DNA of 64,000 nucleotides from FEN-1139 sp964396375 (GTDB lineage Bacteria > Myxococcota_A > Polyangia > Polyangiales > Polyangiaceae): contig CAYNEY010000024.1 of NCBI GenBank assembly GCA_964396375.1, positions 19,824 through 83,823 of the forward strand, in the 5' to 3' direction. Below the pieces are notes generated by a model. The model searched no databases. It was not told where the DNA came from and was given only the letters and a program-made list of their open reading frames with translations. Each line of letters begins with the position of its first letter. Positions within the stretch are counted from its first letter, which is position 1. Below, piece after piece: positions 51,507 through 60,015 of this stretch. The position numbers and the translations under genes were made by a program.

Positions 51507-52442
51507 CTAACCAACGCTCGGAATCCGCCTGGCGGGCTCTTTCTCGAAGGCGTTCTCCATCACCTGCTCAAGTTTGGGCGGGATGGGGTACGCAGCCGTT
51601 CCTGCCACCTCCGAGAGCCTTTGAGGGTGCGCAGTCAAGATATCAAGCAGGATCCGAGGGCCGCTAGGTCCCGGAAAGGGCAGGTGACCCGTCAAGCACT
51701 CGTACACGATGGCCGCCACCGACCAGACGTCGGCGCGACCATCAAGGGTCGCCCGTCCCTCCGCCTGTTCAGGAGCCATGTAATGAGGTGACCCAATGGT
51801 GGTACCGGCCACGGTGAGATTCTTCGCTTTGTCACCCCGATCCTTGACCGAGCCAAAATCGAGAAGCTTTACCACATCGCCGGTGGTGGTCTGACACAGA
51901 AAGACATTGTCGGGCTTGAGGTCGCGATGGACCAGACGACGTGCGTGCGCGCCGTCGAGAGCCTTTCCCAGCTGCGCCACGATCCTGATGAGCCGCGCGG
52001 GATGCAGGGTTCCAACACGATTCAGGGTGTGTCGCAGATCCTCACCATACAAGTACTCCATGACCAGAGCCTGGCTCCCGTCCGTCGTGGTCACGAGATC
52101 GAATACCCGAACCACATACTCGTGCGGCAGCAACCTGTTCAGCTCGAACTCGCGCCGGAAACGCTCTACTGCGGTAGAGTCGTCGGCCCGATCGGCGTGT
52201 AGGATCTTGATGGCAACGTTACGGACCGCTACCGTGTCATACGCCTCGTAGATCCTCCCGGTGCCACCATCCGCCACCACTCGCTCCACGCGATAACGGT
52301 TAGCCAGTACCTCGCCAACCCGCGGATCCGAAAACGACGAGGAGGGAGGAGCCTGGCTTACCCGACACAGCAGAACCCCATCGACCGGGCAGAACTGCGC
52401 ATCCAGAGGGAAGATCCGACGACACTCGGGACAGGACTTCAC
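51507..52442 (-). CDS. Hanks-type Ser/Thr kinase with N-terminal zinc ribbon, ended early by TAG
   Basis: 311 residues. Zinc ribbon at the start (CPEC...FCPVDG), then a complete kinase domain: ADGGTGRIYEAYD loop, AIKIL Lys, HRDLKPDNVFL, LLDFGSVK, SPHYMAPEQ, WSVAAIVYECLTGHLPF. The stop TAG falls inside the last helices (RIPSVG), where related kinases continue with LADAIG-type sequence. The same frame goes on for 90 residues to a transmembrane helix. Catalytic residues are intact, so a soluble kinase may be made. Combined length would be 402 residues. Confidence 0.88.
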   Translation of the reverse strand: MKSCPECRRIFPLDAQFCPVDGVLLCRVSQAPPSSSFSDPRVGEVLANRYRVERVVADGGTGRIYEAYDTVAVRNVAIKILHADRADDSTAVERFRREFELNRLLPHEYVVRVFDLVTTTDGSQALVMEYLYGEDLRHTLNRVGTLHPARLIRIVAQLGKALDGAHARRLVHRDLKPDNVFLCQTTTGDVVKLLDFGSVKDRGDKAKNLTVAGTTIGSPHYMAPEQAEGRATLDGRADVWSVAAIVYECLTGHLPFPGPSGPRILLDILTAHPQRLSEVAGTAAYPIPPKLEQVMENAFEKEPARRIPSVG

Positions 52443-52501
52443 AGCTTGCCAGTGTGATGGCTCTTATGCGAGATGTTAGCCGCGCCAGGGGCGCGACCCC
52501 A

Positions 52502-53266
52502 TCACGCTCCGTGTTCAGCCTGCTCGCCTTGCTCGCTCGGCGCGGGAGGAACCAGCGACGGAGCGCGATAATAAAGGATGCGATTACACTGCGGGCACTG
52601 CGCAAGCTCTTCACGGCGCATGAGCTGCTGGTAGAGCATGGGAGGCAGCGAGATGTGGCAGGCGCTGCAACTCCCAGCGTTGGTGAAAGCCAGCGCTGTC
52701 CCACGCTTCTTCCTGATCAGCTCGTATCGGCTCAGCAGCTGCCGCCCCAGACGCCCGATAATTGCCTTGCGCTTGGCCTGCTCCCCAGCCACCTGTTGCT
52801 CGAGTTCGCTGCACTTGGCCAGAGCTGTACCCTCCACCGCCCCAAGTTCGACGGCAATTCGATTGAGTTCAGCCTCGGACTCGGCGATCTCGTTTCGCGC
52901 CTGGTCGATCAGCTGCCCCAAACGCTCGTGATCGATCTCACGATCGCGCACCAGGCGCCGGAGTTCCTCGAGCTCCCGCTGTACCGCCAGCGTTTCCTTC
53001 TCAGTCCGACAGCGGGTCATCTTGTCGCGCGAACGCTCGATCTGCGCATTCATTTGCCGCATCTCAACCGCGAGTTCGGAACGGGTGCGCTCCATGTCCG
53101 ACGCACCCTTCTTTCCAACCTCCACTTTGCCGGTAAGCGTCTCCATGCGCTCACGCTTACCCTCTAAGCCTTCTCTCTCACGGCCAAGCTGCTCCAAGAG
53201 CGAGCTAAGCTCGGCATCAACCACAGCCAAGCTCTCGAGTGCCTCAATGTCAGCTTCGATAGTCAC
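52502..53266 (-). CDS. Coiled-coil protein with C4 zinc ribbon (CT398/DUF164 family)
   Basis: 254 residues. A long coiled coil (residues 5-185) folds back on itself, then a zinc ribbon (CSACHISLPP, then CPQCNRILYY). This is the CT398-like zinc-ribbon family found widely in bacteria. A role in nucleic-acid or secretion/flagellar complexes has been suggested for relatives, but no firm function is known. Located between a kinase and a tRNA. A Pro/Gln-rich tail follows the ribbon. Confidence 0.88.
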   Translation of the reverse strand: MTIEADIEALESLAVVDAELSSLLEQLGREREGLEGKRERMETLTGKVEVGKKGASDMERTRSELAVEMRQMNAQIERSRDKMTRCRTEKETLAVQRELEELRRLVRDREIDHERLGQLIDQARNEIAESEAELNRIAVELGAVEGTALAKCSELEQQVAGEQAKRKAIIGRLGRQLLSRYELIRKKRGTALAFTNAGSCSACHISLPPMLYQQLMRREELAQCPQCNRILYYRAPSLVPPAPSEQGEQAEHGA

Positions 53267-53321
53267 GTTTCGACGAACTCCTTTTACTTGCCCGAAGCGA
53301 AGACGTTTCGACGGGGGGCTG

Positions 53322-53395
53322 TGGGCCCACCTGGGTTCGAACCAGGAACAACCCGGTTATGAGCCGGGGGCTCTGACCGATTGAGCTATGGGCCC
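53322..53395 (-). tRNA. tRNA with CAT anticodon, probably tRNA-Ile2 (lysidine type)
   Basis: Cloverleaf on the minus strand: acceptor GGGCCCA/TGGGCCC, D arm GCTC/GAGC, anticodon stem CCCGG/CCGGG with loop CTCATAA, T stem CCTGG/CCAGG. CCA is not encoded. The acceptor carries C4-G69 and C5-G68, which TilS uses to recognise tRNA-Ile2. Together with the CGGCTCATAACCG region this favours Ile (ATA codon) over Met. An elongator Met is the alternative. Confidence 0.85.
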
Positions 53396-53508
53396 GACGT
53401 CTGCGATCTGCCTGAGACAGCCCTTGTCGCACGTCGCCTCTATCACCACGCATCAGTGTGGGAACGGCTAGTGGGGGGCGGGCGCATGCAAGCTCCACGC
53501 CCGGAAAG

Positions 53509-54531
53509 CTAGTCGAAGCGATGAAGTCCGGCAACCGCGGATCCACAATTCTTGGTGGTGGGATGAACAGCAGGAGAACTGCCACTCCCATCCGAGTTGT
53601 TGTCTGAGGCAGCTCTAGGGCGGCTCACGTCTCGACAACAGCGGAATCCAACCTGGTAGAACCGGAAGTCCGGACCGTGGGCAAGGGTGGTAGGACGGCA
53701 CTGATTACGCACCCGACCGAAGTATCCACCCTTCAGCCCTGCCGAACGATTCTCCCCGGCTGAGTGTTCCGGCCCATCGGGAACCACCCACTCATCGACA
53801 TTGCCGGTAAGGTCGAAGACACCATACAGACTCACACAACCGGCCCGTTTTCCGCTCACCTCACGCTGATCGAGCCTTGTCAACTCTTTCGAAGTGGTGC
53901 GCTCCGCGTAGAGCGCTGCAGCATCCGGAAAACGGTGAAGCTGATCCACATTGCACCGCTCGCTTTGCCGCGAGTGCCCATAAGGATGCGGCCACCAGTC
54001 CGGCCCCTCGCAGGCCAACGTCCACTCACGTGCGGTGCACAGCCGCTTTCCCTCTCGGGCGCAAGCATCGCTGGCTTGATGGAAGTCGAGCATAACAGCT
54101 GGCCGAACCCCACGCTGATTCGGATACTCATAAGTGTCGATGCAGAACCGCATGCCAACCACGGGACCTGGACAACCGCTTACGGGAACGAAATCCTCAC
54201 AGCGCCCAGGGGGTTCGGAGACATGAACACGACACGGATGGCGTAGGTTTGGGCAGTAAGACCCTTCGACCAGTTGCATTTCGGTGCCGCAGCGTGGCAC
54301 CGCTCGGTCCGTATCCCGCGCTTCCAACATGGAGCTATCCGCCCCCTCCGTCACCGGGCGAAGACGATCACGCTGGCGCCACAGCCCTTTCGCACCCACC
54401 GTGGCCGTGCTGAGTGTGCGCCACCAACCGTAGGGAGTGGTCATCGCCAACGCCGAACCGGTTAGTAGGCCCATCAAACCTGAAATCAGCCAGAATCGTG
54501 CCCGCACAGCCTCTCCCCAAAGCCTGATCAT
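53509..54531 (-). CDS. SUMF1/FGE-like domain protein, membrane-anchored
   Basis: 340 residues. N-terminal signal-anchor (FWLISGLMGLLTGSALA), then an FGE-sulfatase fold: FCIDTYEYPN, GKRLCTAREWTLACEG, YGVFDLTGNVDEWV, KGGYFGRVRNQCRP, FYQVGFRCC. In true formylglycine-generating enzymes the KGGSW segment carries two copper-binding Cys. Here only the second position is Cys and the first is Arg, so copper-dependent FGly formation is unlikely. Probably a structural or other-function SUMF1 protein exported to the periplasm. The C-terminal 50 residues are Ser/Asn-rich. Divergent from uvrA. Confidence 0.8.
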   Translation of the reverse strand: MIRLWGEAVRARFWLISGLMGLLTGSALAMTTPYGWWRTLSTATVGAKGLWRQRDRLRPVTEGADSSMLEARDTDRAVPRCGTEMQLVEGSYCPNLRHPCRVHVSEPPGRCEDFVPVSGCPGPVVGMRFCIDTYEYPNQRGVRPAVMLDFHQASDACAREGKRLCTAREWTLACEGPDWWPHPYGHSRQSERCNVDQLHRFPDAAALYAERTTSKELTRLDQREVSGKRAGCVSLYGVFDLTGNVDEWVVPDGPEHSAGENRSAGLKGGYFGRVRNQCRPTTLAHGPDFRFYQVGFRCCRDVSRPRAASDNNSDGSGSSPAVHPTTKNCGSAVAGLHRFD

Positions 54532-54651
54532 CCCTCATATCTTCAGAAAATTCAAAACCTGATGGATCATTCGGTGAATTGACCCCTTATACCAGCGGCG
54601 GAGCCCAATACCCACCACGGTAGTAAGCGCCGAACGGGCGCCGTATGGTAC
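54532..54651. promoter_or_regulatory. AT-rich divergent promoter region (FGE-like / uvrA)
   Basis: About 60 bases (54533-54593) are distinctly AT-rich compared with the surroundings and lie between two divergent starts, so both promoters are probably here. No single consensus pair or SOS box could be assigned with confidence. Confidence 0.35.
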
Positions 54652-57543
54652 ATGTTGCCCCTTCTCGCTATGGATCGACTCACGGTAAGAGGTGCCTGTC
54701 AGCACAACCTGAAGAACGTTAGCTGCGATCTCCCGCGCAATCAGCTGGTCGTGATCACAGGTCCAAGCGGTTCCGGAAAGTCGTCGCTCGCCTTTGACAC
54801 CATCTACGCCGAGGGACAGCGACGCTATGTAGAATCACTGTCAGCCTACGCCCGACAATTCCTCGATCAGCTGCCGAAACCTCGGGTGGAGAGCATTGAA
54901 GGTTTGAGTCCGGCGATCGCCATCGAACAACGCGCGCTCGGCAAGAGCCCTCGTTCGACGGTCGGAACAGTGACGGAAATCGCCGACTACCTGCGTCTTC
55001 TGTACTCGCGAGTCGGCGTCCCCCACTGTCCGAAATCCGGCAAGGTGCTCCGTGCCTACACCGTTCAGGAGATGGTCGACCAGATCCTGCTCGCCGGCGA
55101 TGGAGCGCGCGTGACCTTGCTCGCACCCATCCGGCGCGGAAGAAAGGGCGACCTAGGAAGCGAGCTCGAGAGCTTGCGCCGCGATGGCTTCGTACGTGTG
55201 CGAATCGACGGTCAGCAACTCGACTTGAGTGAGGACGCACAGATCGATCCGTTGCGTCCTCACGATCTCGATGTGGTCGTTGACCGACTAGTGGTCCGTG
55301 AGGGGCTCAAGGGCCGCGTTACCGACTCTGTTGAGTTGGCCCTCAAGCTAGGCGAAGGGACGATACTGATCGCCGGGGCGGACGGCAACCCACCCACTGT
55401 GATGAGCGAGAAGCTGATCAGCTGGGAGCATGGGATTACGCTTCCCCCGCTGGCCCCTCGTCTGTTCTCCTTCAACAGTCCCCACGGCTCGTGCCCAGCC
55501 TGCGACGGGCTCGGCATGCGCACCACCATCGACCCCTCGCGGATCGTCCCAGATGACACCCGCAGCCTCCGAAGCGGAGCCGTGACCGCCTTCGGTCGGC
55601 GGGGTTCGGTTGCCCTGGCGAGCGAAGTTTCCCGACTTGTGTCCCTGTTCGGTATCGATCCCGATATGCCCTGGTGTGATCTTTCCGAGTCGATCCGCCA
55701 CGACATCTTGTACGGCACGACTACCAGTAGCCCGCGCCGTCGTCGGGGTTCTCAGCATTACGACGGCGTGGTGCCCCGACTGCTCGCTATCCTCGAGACT
55801 GGTGAGGTCGGCGAGGGTGAGGACCATGATTCCGATGAAGGCTCGATCGGACCCGAAGATCTTCACCGCTTCGTCGTTGAACGCACCTGCGAAGCCTGTC
55901 AAGGTCGACGACTGCGTCCCGAGGCCCTCGCGGTCAAACTCGGCGGTCACGACATCGGTGAACTCTCGGCTCTTTCTCTGAGTGAGCTTCGGGACCACCT
56001 CCAACAACTCCAGAGCGAAGGCGGGTTGTCGTTGCGCGACGAAGCGGTCGCCGAACCACTGCTGCGCGAGGTGATCGAGCGACTAGGTTTTCTGATTGGC
56101 GTTGGCCTCGACTATCTCTCCTTGGATCGCCCTGTCCATACCCTCTCTGGAGGAGAAGGGCAGCGCATCCGCCTGGCAACGCAGATCGGCGCGTCGCTGG
56201 TCGGTGTATTGTACGTGCTGGACGAGCCAAGTGTCGGATTGCACGCCCGCGACAACCGCCGACTTCTGGAGGCGGTGCGCAGACTGGTCGACAAGGGAAA
56301 TAGCGTGATCATGGTCGAACATGACCGCGATGCGATTCTGGCCAGTGACTACCTGGTGGACATGGGGCCTGCGGCCGGCGTTCACGGCGGTGAGATCGTG
56401 GCGATGGGCACGCCGGCCGAGATCATGGAAAATCCCCGTTCGATCACCGGACCCTATCTCACCCGCGCCCGGGCCCTACCTCTTCCCAAAGAACCGGTCG
56501 CACCCAGCAAGCACTGGTTGCGCGTGGTCGGCGCGCGTGCCCACAACCTCAAGAATGTGACCTTCGAGGTGCCACTTGGCCTCATCACCGCAGTGACTGG
56601 AGTCAGTGGCTCCGGCAAGAGCAGCCTCGTGGTGGACACCCTGCTCAGCGCCGCACGCGCTGAACTCTACGGATCCACCGGTTGGGTGGGTCCGTGCGAC
56701 CGGATCGAGGGACTTGACGAGATCGACAAAGTCATCAGCATCGATCAGGCGCCTATCGGGCGCACGCCTCGGTCGAATCCGGCAACCTACACTGGAGTCT
56801 TCTCACATCTGCGAGATCTGTACGCAGGCCTGCCTGATTCGCGCGCTCGTGGGTACAAAGCAGGACGGTTCTCGTTCAACGTTAAGGGGGGTCGGTGTGA
56901 GGCTTGCCAAGGCGACGGAGTTCGACGCGTCGAGATGCATTTCTTGCCAGACGTGTACGTAACTTGCGATGCCTGCTCCGGCCGACGCTACAACCGCGAA
57001 ACGCTCGAGATCCGCTATCGTGGCTTGTCAATCGCCGATGCCCTCGACCTCACCGTCGACGACGCCGACCAAGTCTTCGAGAGCATTCCTCGCGTCCGCC
57101 AACGCACCGCAGCGCTGCGAAAGGTGGGTCTTGGGTACATCAAGCTCGGGCAGGCGGCAACGACGCTCTCGGGCGGGGAGGCACAACGGGTCAAACTGGC
57201 AGGAGAGCTAGCCCGCAAAGCAACCGGCAACACCCTCTACGTTCTCGACGAGCCCACCACGGGGCTCCACTTCCAAGACATAGAGCTTCTGCTCCGCGCG
57301 CTGTTCGAACTACGCGATGCTGGCAACACTATCGTGCTCATCGAGCACAATATTGAGATGATCGCGTGCGCAGATTGGATAGTCGACATGGGACCCGACG
57401 GCGGAGCGGCCGGAGGTCAACTCTGCGCCCTTGGTCCACCTCGCACCATCGCAGCCGCTACCGACAGCCACACAGGACAGGCGCTCGCTCTGCATTTCTC
57501 CAGCATTGCGGGCCCACCGTTGCCACAGACTTCGCTCGATTGA
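54652..57543 (+). CDS. uvrA: Excinuclease ABC subunit UvrA
   Basis: 963 residues. Damage-recognition ATPase of nucleotide excision repair. Two ABC modules: GPSGSGKSS, LSGGEGQRIRLATQ and VLDEPSVGLH, then GVSGSGKSS, LSGGEAQRVKLAGEL and VLDEPTTGLH. The C-terminal zinc finger is complete (CEACQGDG and CDACSGRRYN). In the first zinc module the usual CPxCG before PRLFSFN is replaced by SWEHG, while the second pair CPACDGLG is kept. ATG at 54652 or 54670; the second (MDRLTVRGA) is closer to the family start. Confidence 0.96.
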   Translation: MLPLLAMDRLTVRGACQHNLKNVSCDLPRNQLVVITGPSGSGKSSLAFDTIYAEGQRRYVESLSAYARQFLDQLPKPRVESIEGLSPAIAIEQRALGKSPRSTVGTVTEIADYLRLLYSRVGVPHCPKSGKVLRAYTVQEMVDQILLAGDGARVTLLAPIRRGRKGDLGSELESLRRDGFVRVRIDGQQLDLSEDAQIDPLRPHDLDVVVDRLVVREGLKGRVTDSVELALKLGEGTILIAGADGNPPTVMSEKLISWEHGITLPPLAPRLFSFNSPHGSCPACDGLGMRTTIDPSRIVPDDTRSLRSGAVTAFGRRGSVALASEVSRLVSLFGIDPDMPWCDLSESIRHDILYGTTTSSPRRRRGSQHYDGVVPRLLAILETGEVGEGEDHDSDEGSIGPEDLHRFVVERTCEACQGRRLRPEALAVKLGGHDIGELSALSLSELRDHLQQLQSEGGLSLRDEAVAEPLLREVIERLGFLIGVGLDYLSLDRPVHTLSGGEGQRIRLATQIGASLVGVLYVLDEPSVGLHARDNRRLLEAVRRLVDKGNSVIMVEHDRDAILASDYLVDMGPAAGVHGGEIVAMGTPAEIMENPRSITGPYLTRARALPLPKEPVAPSKHWLRVVGARAHNLKNVTFEVPLGLITAVTGVSGSGKSSLVVDTLLSAARAELYGSTGWVGPCDRIEGLDEIDKVISIDQAPIGRTPRSNPATYTGVFSHLRDLYAGLPDSRARGYKAGRFSFNVKGGRCEACQGDGVRRVEMHFLPDVYVTCDACSGRRYNRETLEIRYRGLSIADALDLTVDDADQVFESIPRVRQRTAALRKVGLGYIKLGQAATTLSGGEAQRVKLAGELARKATGNTLYVLDEPTTGLHFQDIELLLRALFELRDAGNTIVLIEHNIEMIACADWIVDMGPDGGAAGGQLCALGPPRTIAAATDSHTGQALALHFSSIAGPPLPQTSLD

Positions 57544-57551
57544 CCCCTGGC

Positions 57552-57914
57552 TCAGCCGAAGTCCTTCTCGACACGCTCCTGGTCTTCCTTGCAACGGATG
57601 CACAAGGTGGTTTCGGGGCGCGCCTCCAGGCGCTTCACAGAGATCTTCTCACCACATTCCTCACACGCACCAAAGGTGTTGTTGTCGAGGCGCTCGATCG
57701 CCTTCTGAATCTTATCGAGAAAGACCTTCTCACGTCCCCGCAGCCGAAAGGTGAACGACTGAAGGTATTCGCTCGAAGCCAGATCCATCTCGTCAGGAAG
57801 CTCATTGACGTCCAAGGTCATGTCTTCATCAAGCGTTTGCTGAGCGCGCCGAATGATGTCACGACGCTTCGCTTCAAGAAGATCCCGAAACTTCTTCTCT
57901 TGGGCTTTGTTCAT
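57552..57914 (-). CDS. dksA: DksA/TraR-type zinc-finger regulator
   Basis: 120 residues. A coiled-coil hairpin (residues 5-70) inserts into the RNA polymerase secondary channel, followed by the C4 zinc finger CEECGEKISVKRLEARP...CIRC. It probably mediates ppGpp-linked control of rRNA and amino-acid genes. The coiled-coil tip has acidic residues (LDEDMTLDVNELPDEMD). Its length is slightly shorter than E. coli DksA (151). It has its own promoter. Confidence 0.93.
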   Translation of the reverse strand: MNKAQEKKFRDLLEAKRRDIIRRAQQTLDEDMTLDVNELPDEMDLASSEYLQSFTFRLRGREKVFLDKIQKAIERLDNNTFGACEECGEKISVKRLEARPETTLCIRCKEDQERVEKDFG

Positions 57915-57966
57915 GGCGTTGGATCCGTCACAGAGAGTCCCCAGGGGCAGAACGCATGGGGGAAAT

Positions 57967-57996
57967 ACTTTAGTCGATGATTGCCTATTCAGTCAA
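57967..57996 (-). promoter_or_regulatory. Sigma-70-like promoter of dksA
   Basis: On the minus strand TTGACT (57996-57991), 18-base spacer, TAAAGT (57972-57967). It lies 53 bases before the dksA start. The rest of 57915-58183 shows no gene. Confidence 0.6.
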
Positions 57997-58183
57997 CGTG
58001 TTCCCGATGTACACAGGCCGACCCGTCGCCCTAATGGGCGGTGCTTGTACGCTCTTCAACACAGGCTTCTCGGCTTTCACGGATGGCACTTACCTTCCAA
58101 CCCTGACAGAGTAGCCCCATTTTCCACTCTGTTCCGCAAAGCCTGAACGCGGCAACCCCTGATTTTTGGCAGCCATCCAGACA

Positions 58184-59887
58184 TCAGAGACCATCGCGGT
58201 AGGCGCGCACCGCATTGACGATGGAATCAGCCAGCTTCTGGCGATAGCCACCCATGTTCAACCGTACTTCTCCGTCAGGGTTCGAGATGAACGAGACCTC
58301 ATAAAGAACAGCAGGCATGTGCGCACCGGCCAGAACATAGAAACCAGCACGCCGAACGCCTTGATCGGGCACCTTGCCGAAACTGGGCTCGAGCGACGCG
58401 GTCGTCGAGCGCTGCAGCAACTCTGCGAAGTGCACGCTTCTGCTCAAAATCTGCCGATCTTGCATCCGCACGAACACACTTGCCAGTTCTCGGGCCGCGG
58501 CGGCCGACGCAGCGTTCTCGAGGGCCGCCAAGCGGGAAGCTGCGGCATCGCTGGAGTCGTCGAGCACGAAGGTCATCACGCCATCGCTTCCCGTGCTCTC
58601 AGCCGCGTTACAGTGAATAGAGATGAAAAGATCGGCGTTGAACGCGTTGGCACGCGCGGTGCGTTCATCTAGACCCACGCTCACGTCCAAGTCACGCGTC
58701 AGCAGAGTGGCGATCCCGAGCTCCCTCGCAATCAAGGGGGCGGCGCGATGCGCGATATCCAGGGTCACGTCTTTCTCCCTCAACCCACGAGGGCCAATAG
58801 CTCCCGGATCGTGGCCTCCGTGTCCTGGATCGAGAACAAGACGTCGAAGCACGGGTTGCTCGCGCGTTCCGAACTTGGGCGTCAGCCCCTGTCGAACCAC
58901 ATCCACCACCAGTCTGAATGGCTCGGGCATGTAGAACACTCTGCGCTCCACGGCTCCGTTCAGATCGAGCACCATACGCACCCCGTCCGCTTGTGCCCCA
59001 AAGCGCACCCTCTCAACCAACCCCCCTACCGCGTGGATGGCCGGCACCTGACTGCGCGCGCGATCGATGTCCACGTAGAGTCGTGACTCGGTTCCACCGT
59101 CGTCAGACTCTATCAATCCGACGCTGAACGTGGTCGGATGAGTCAAGAACACCACGATTCGCGCGTGGTCGCGGGCACCATAGCGTTCCACTTTCTGCAC
59201 CACACTTTCGGCCGTGCTTGGCAGCACGGAAACAAGCGGTGCTACCACCTCCTCGGTTGCTTCATCGGGTTGGTCAGACGGTACACTCCGGGCTTCCGGG
59301 TTCCGAAACGCGGCAAGTACTGCCAGTGCCCGCTCGGCACGTGCGCGACACAGAGGAGCTGCTGTGCTCGAGTCCAAGACCTCCTCGAGCGAGGAAAGCG
59401 TCCGCTCAGTCTTTCCCTCCACCTCAGCCCAAAGCAAAGAAGCCTCGACCCTTGCCTCACAGCTCCCACGCTTGTCCGCTTCACGCCGAAGCTCTACTGC
59501 CTCTAGACCGTCACCTGTCCTCCCCTCGAGTCGCCAAATTCGCTCTCGATAGCGGGCTGCACGCTCCAAAGCCATGATCGCCGAAGCGGCCGGGAGCGCG
59601 GCCGCGCGCCGGGCAGCATCATCCGCCAGTGCCACCACCTCAACTCGAGGCGGCAGCGGCTGGGAACCCTCGAGGCGAACTGATGAGAACGCAGCCACAG
59701 CCGTGGAATCCTTGACCATTGCGCCGCTCGTGGGTTCACCCGCTGGACCAACACTACGCTTGGCTTTGCCACAGGCTGCACCCAATACCACCAGCTGCAC
59801 GATCAGAACGCTCACCAATCCATGCGCAACACGACGGCGGCTCCCAAGCGGTAATCGTCGGTCCTTTTGGCGGCAACTCTTCGGCAC
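58184..59887 (-). CDS. N-acetylmuramoyl-L-alanine amidase (Amidase_3)
   Basis: 567 residues. Export signal with a possible lipobox (LGAAC). A helical, Ala-rich region follows (90-200). Then an AMIN-like beta domain (RIVVFLTHPTTFSVGL, GVRMVLDLNGAV, RLVVDVVR). The zinc amidase domain runs from about 345: DPGHGGHDPGA (His), LREKDVTLDIA (Glu), LFISIHCNA (His), LYEVSFISNP (Glu). It cleaves the peptide from glycan in septal peptidoglycan. No LytM/NlpD activator is nearby. It is 128 bases downstream of the FHA sigma-54 gene. Confidence 0.93.
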   Translation of the reverse strand: MPKSCRQKDRRLPLGSRRRVAHGLVSVLIVQLVVLGAACGKAKRSVGPAGEPTSGAMVKDSTAVAAFSSVRLEGSQPLPPRVEVVALADDAARRAAALPAASAIMALERAARYRERIWRLEGRTGDGLEAVELRREADKRGSCEARVEASLLWAEVEGKTERTLSSLEEVLDSSTAAPLCRARAERALAVLAAFRNPEARSVPSDQPDEATEEVVAPLVSVLPSTAESVVQKVERYGARDHARIVVFLTHPTTFSVGLIESDDGGTESRLYVDIDRARSQVPAIHAVGGLVERVRFGAQADGVRMVLDLNGAVERRVFYMPEPFRLVVDVVRQGLTPKFGTREQPVLRRLVLDPGHGGHDPGAIGPRGLREKDVTLDIAHRAAPLIARELGIATLLTRDLDVSVGLDERTARANAFNADLFISIHCNAAESTGSDGVMTFVLDDSSDAAASRLAALENAASAAAARELASVFVRMQDRQILSRSVHFAELLQRSTTASLEPSFGKVPDQGVRRAGFYVLAGAHMPAVLYEVSFISNPDGEVRLNMGGYRQKLADSIVNAVRAYRDGL

Positions 59888-60015
59888 GGTCCCAGTCTGT
59901 CAGACATCGTGGCCAAAGGCCAACCTACACCCACACCACGGGGCTCGGCCCATCCTCAGCATGGGTCCTAGGCACACCTCGATGCCCGGCAACACACCGA
60001 AAGGCGGGATGGTCA

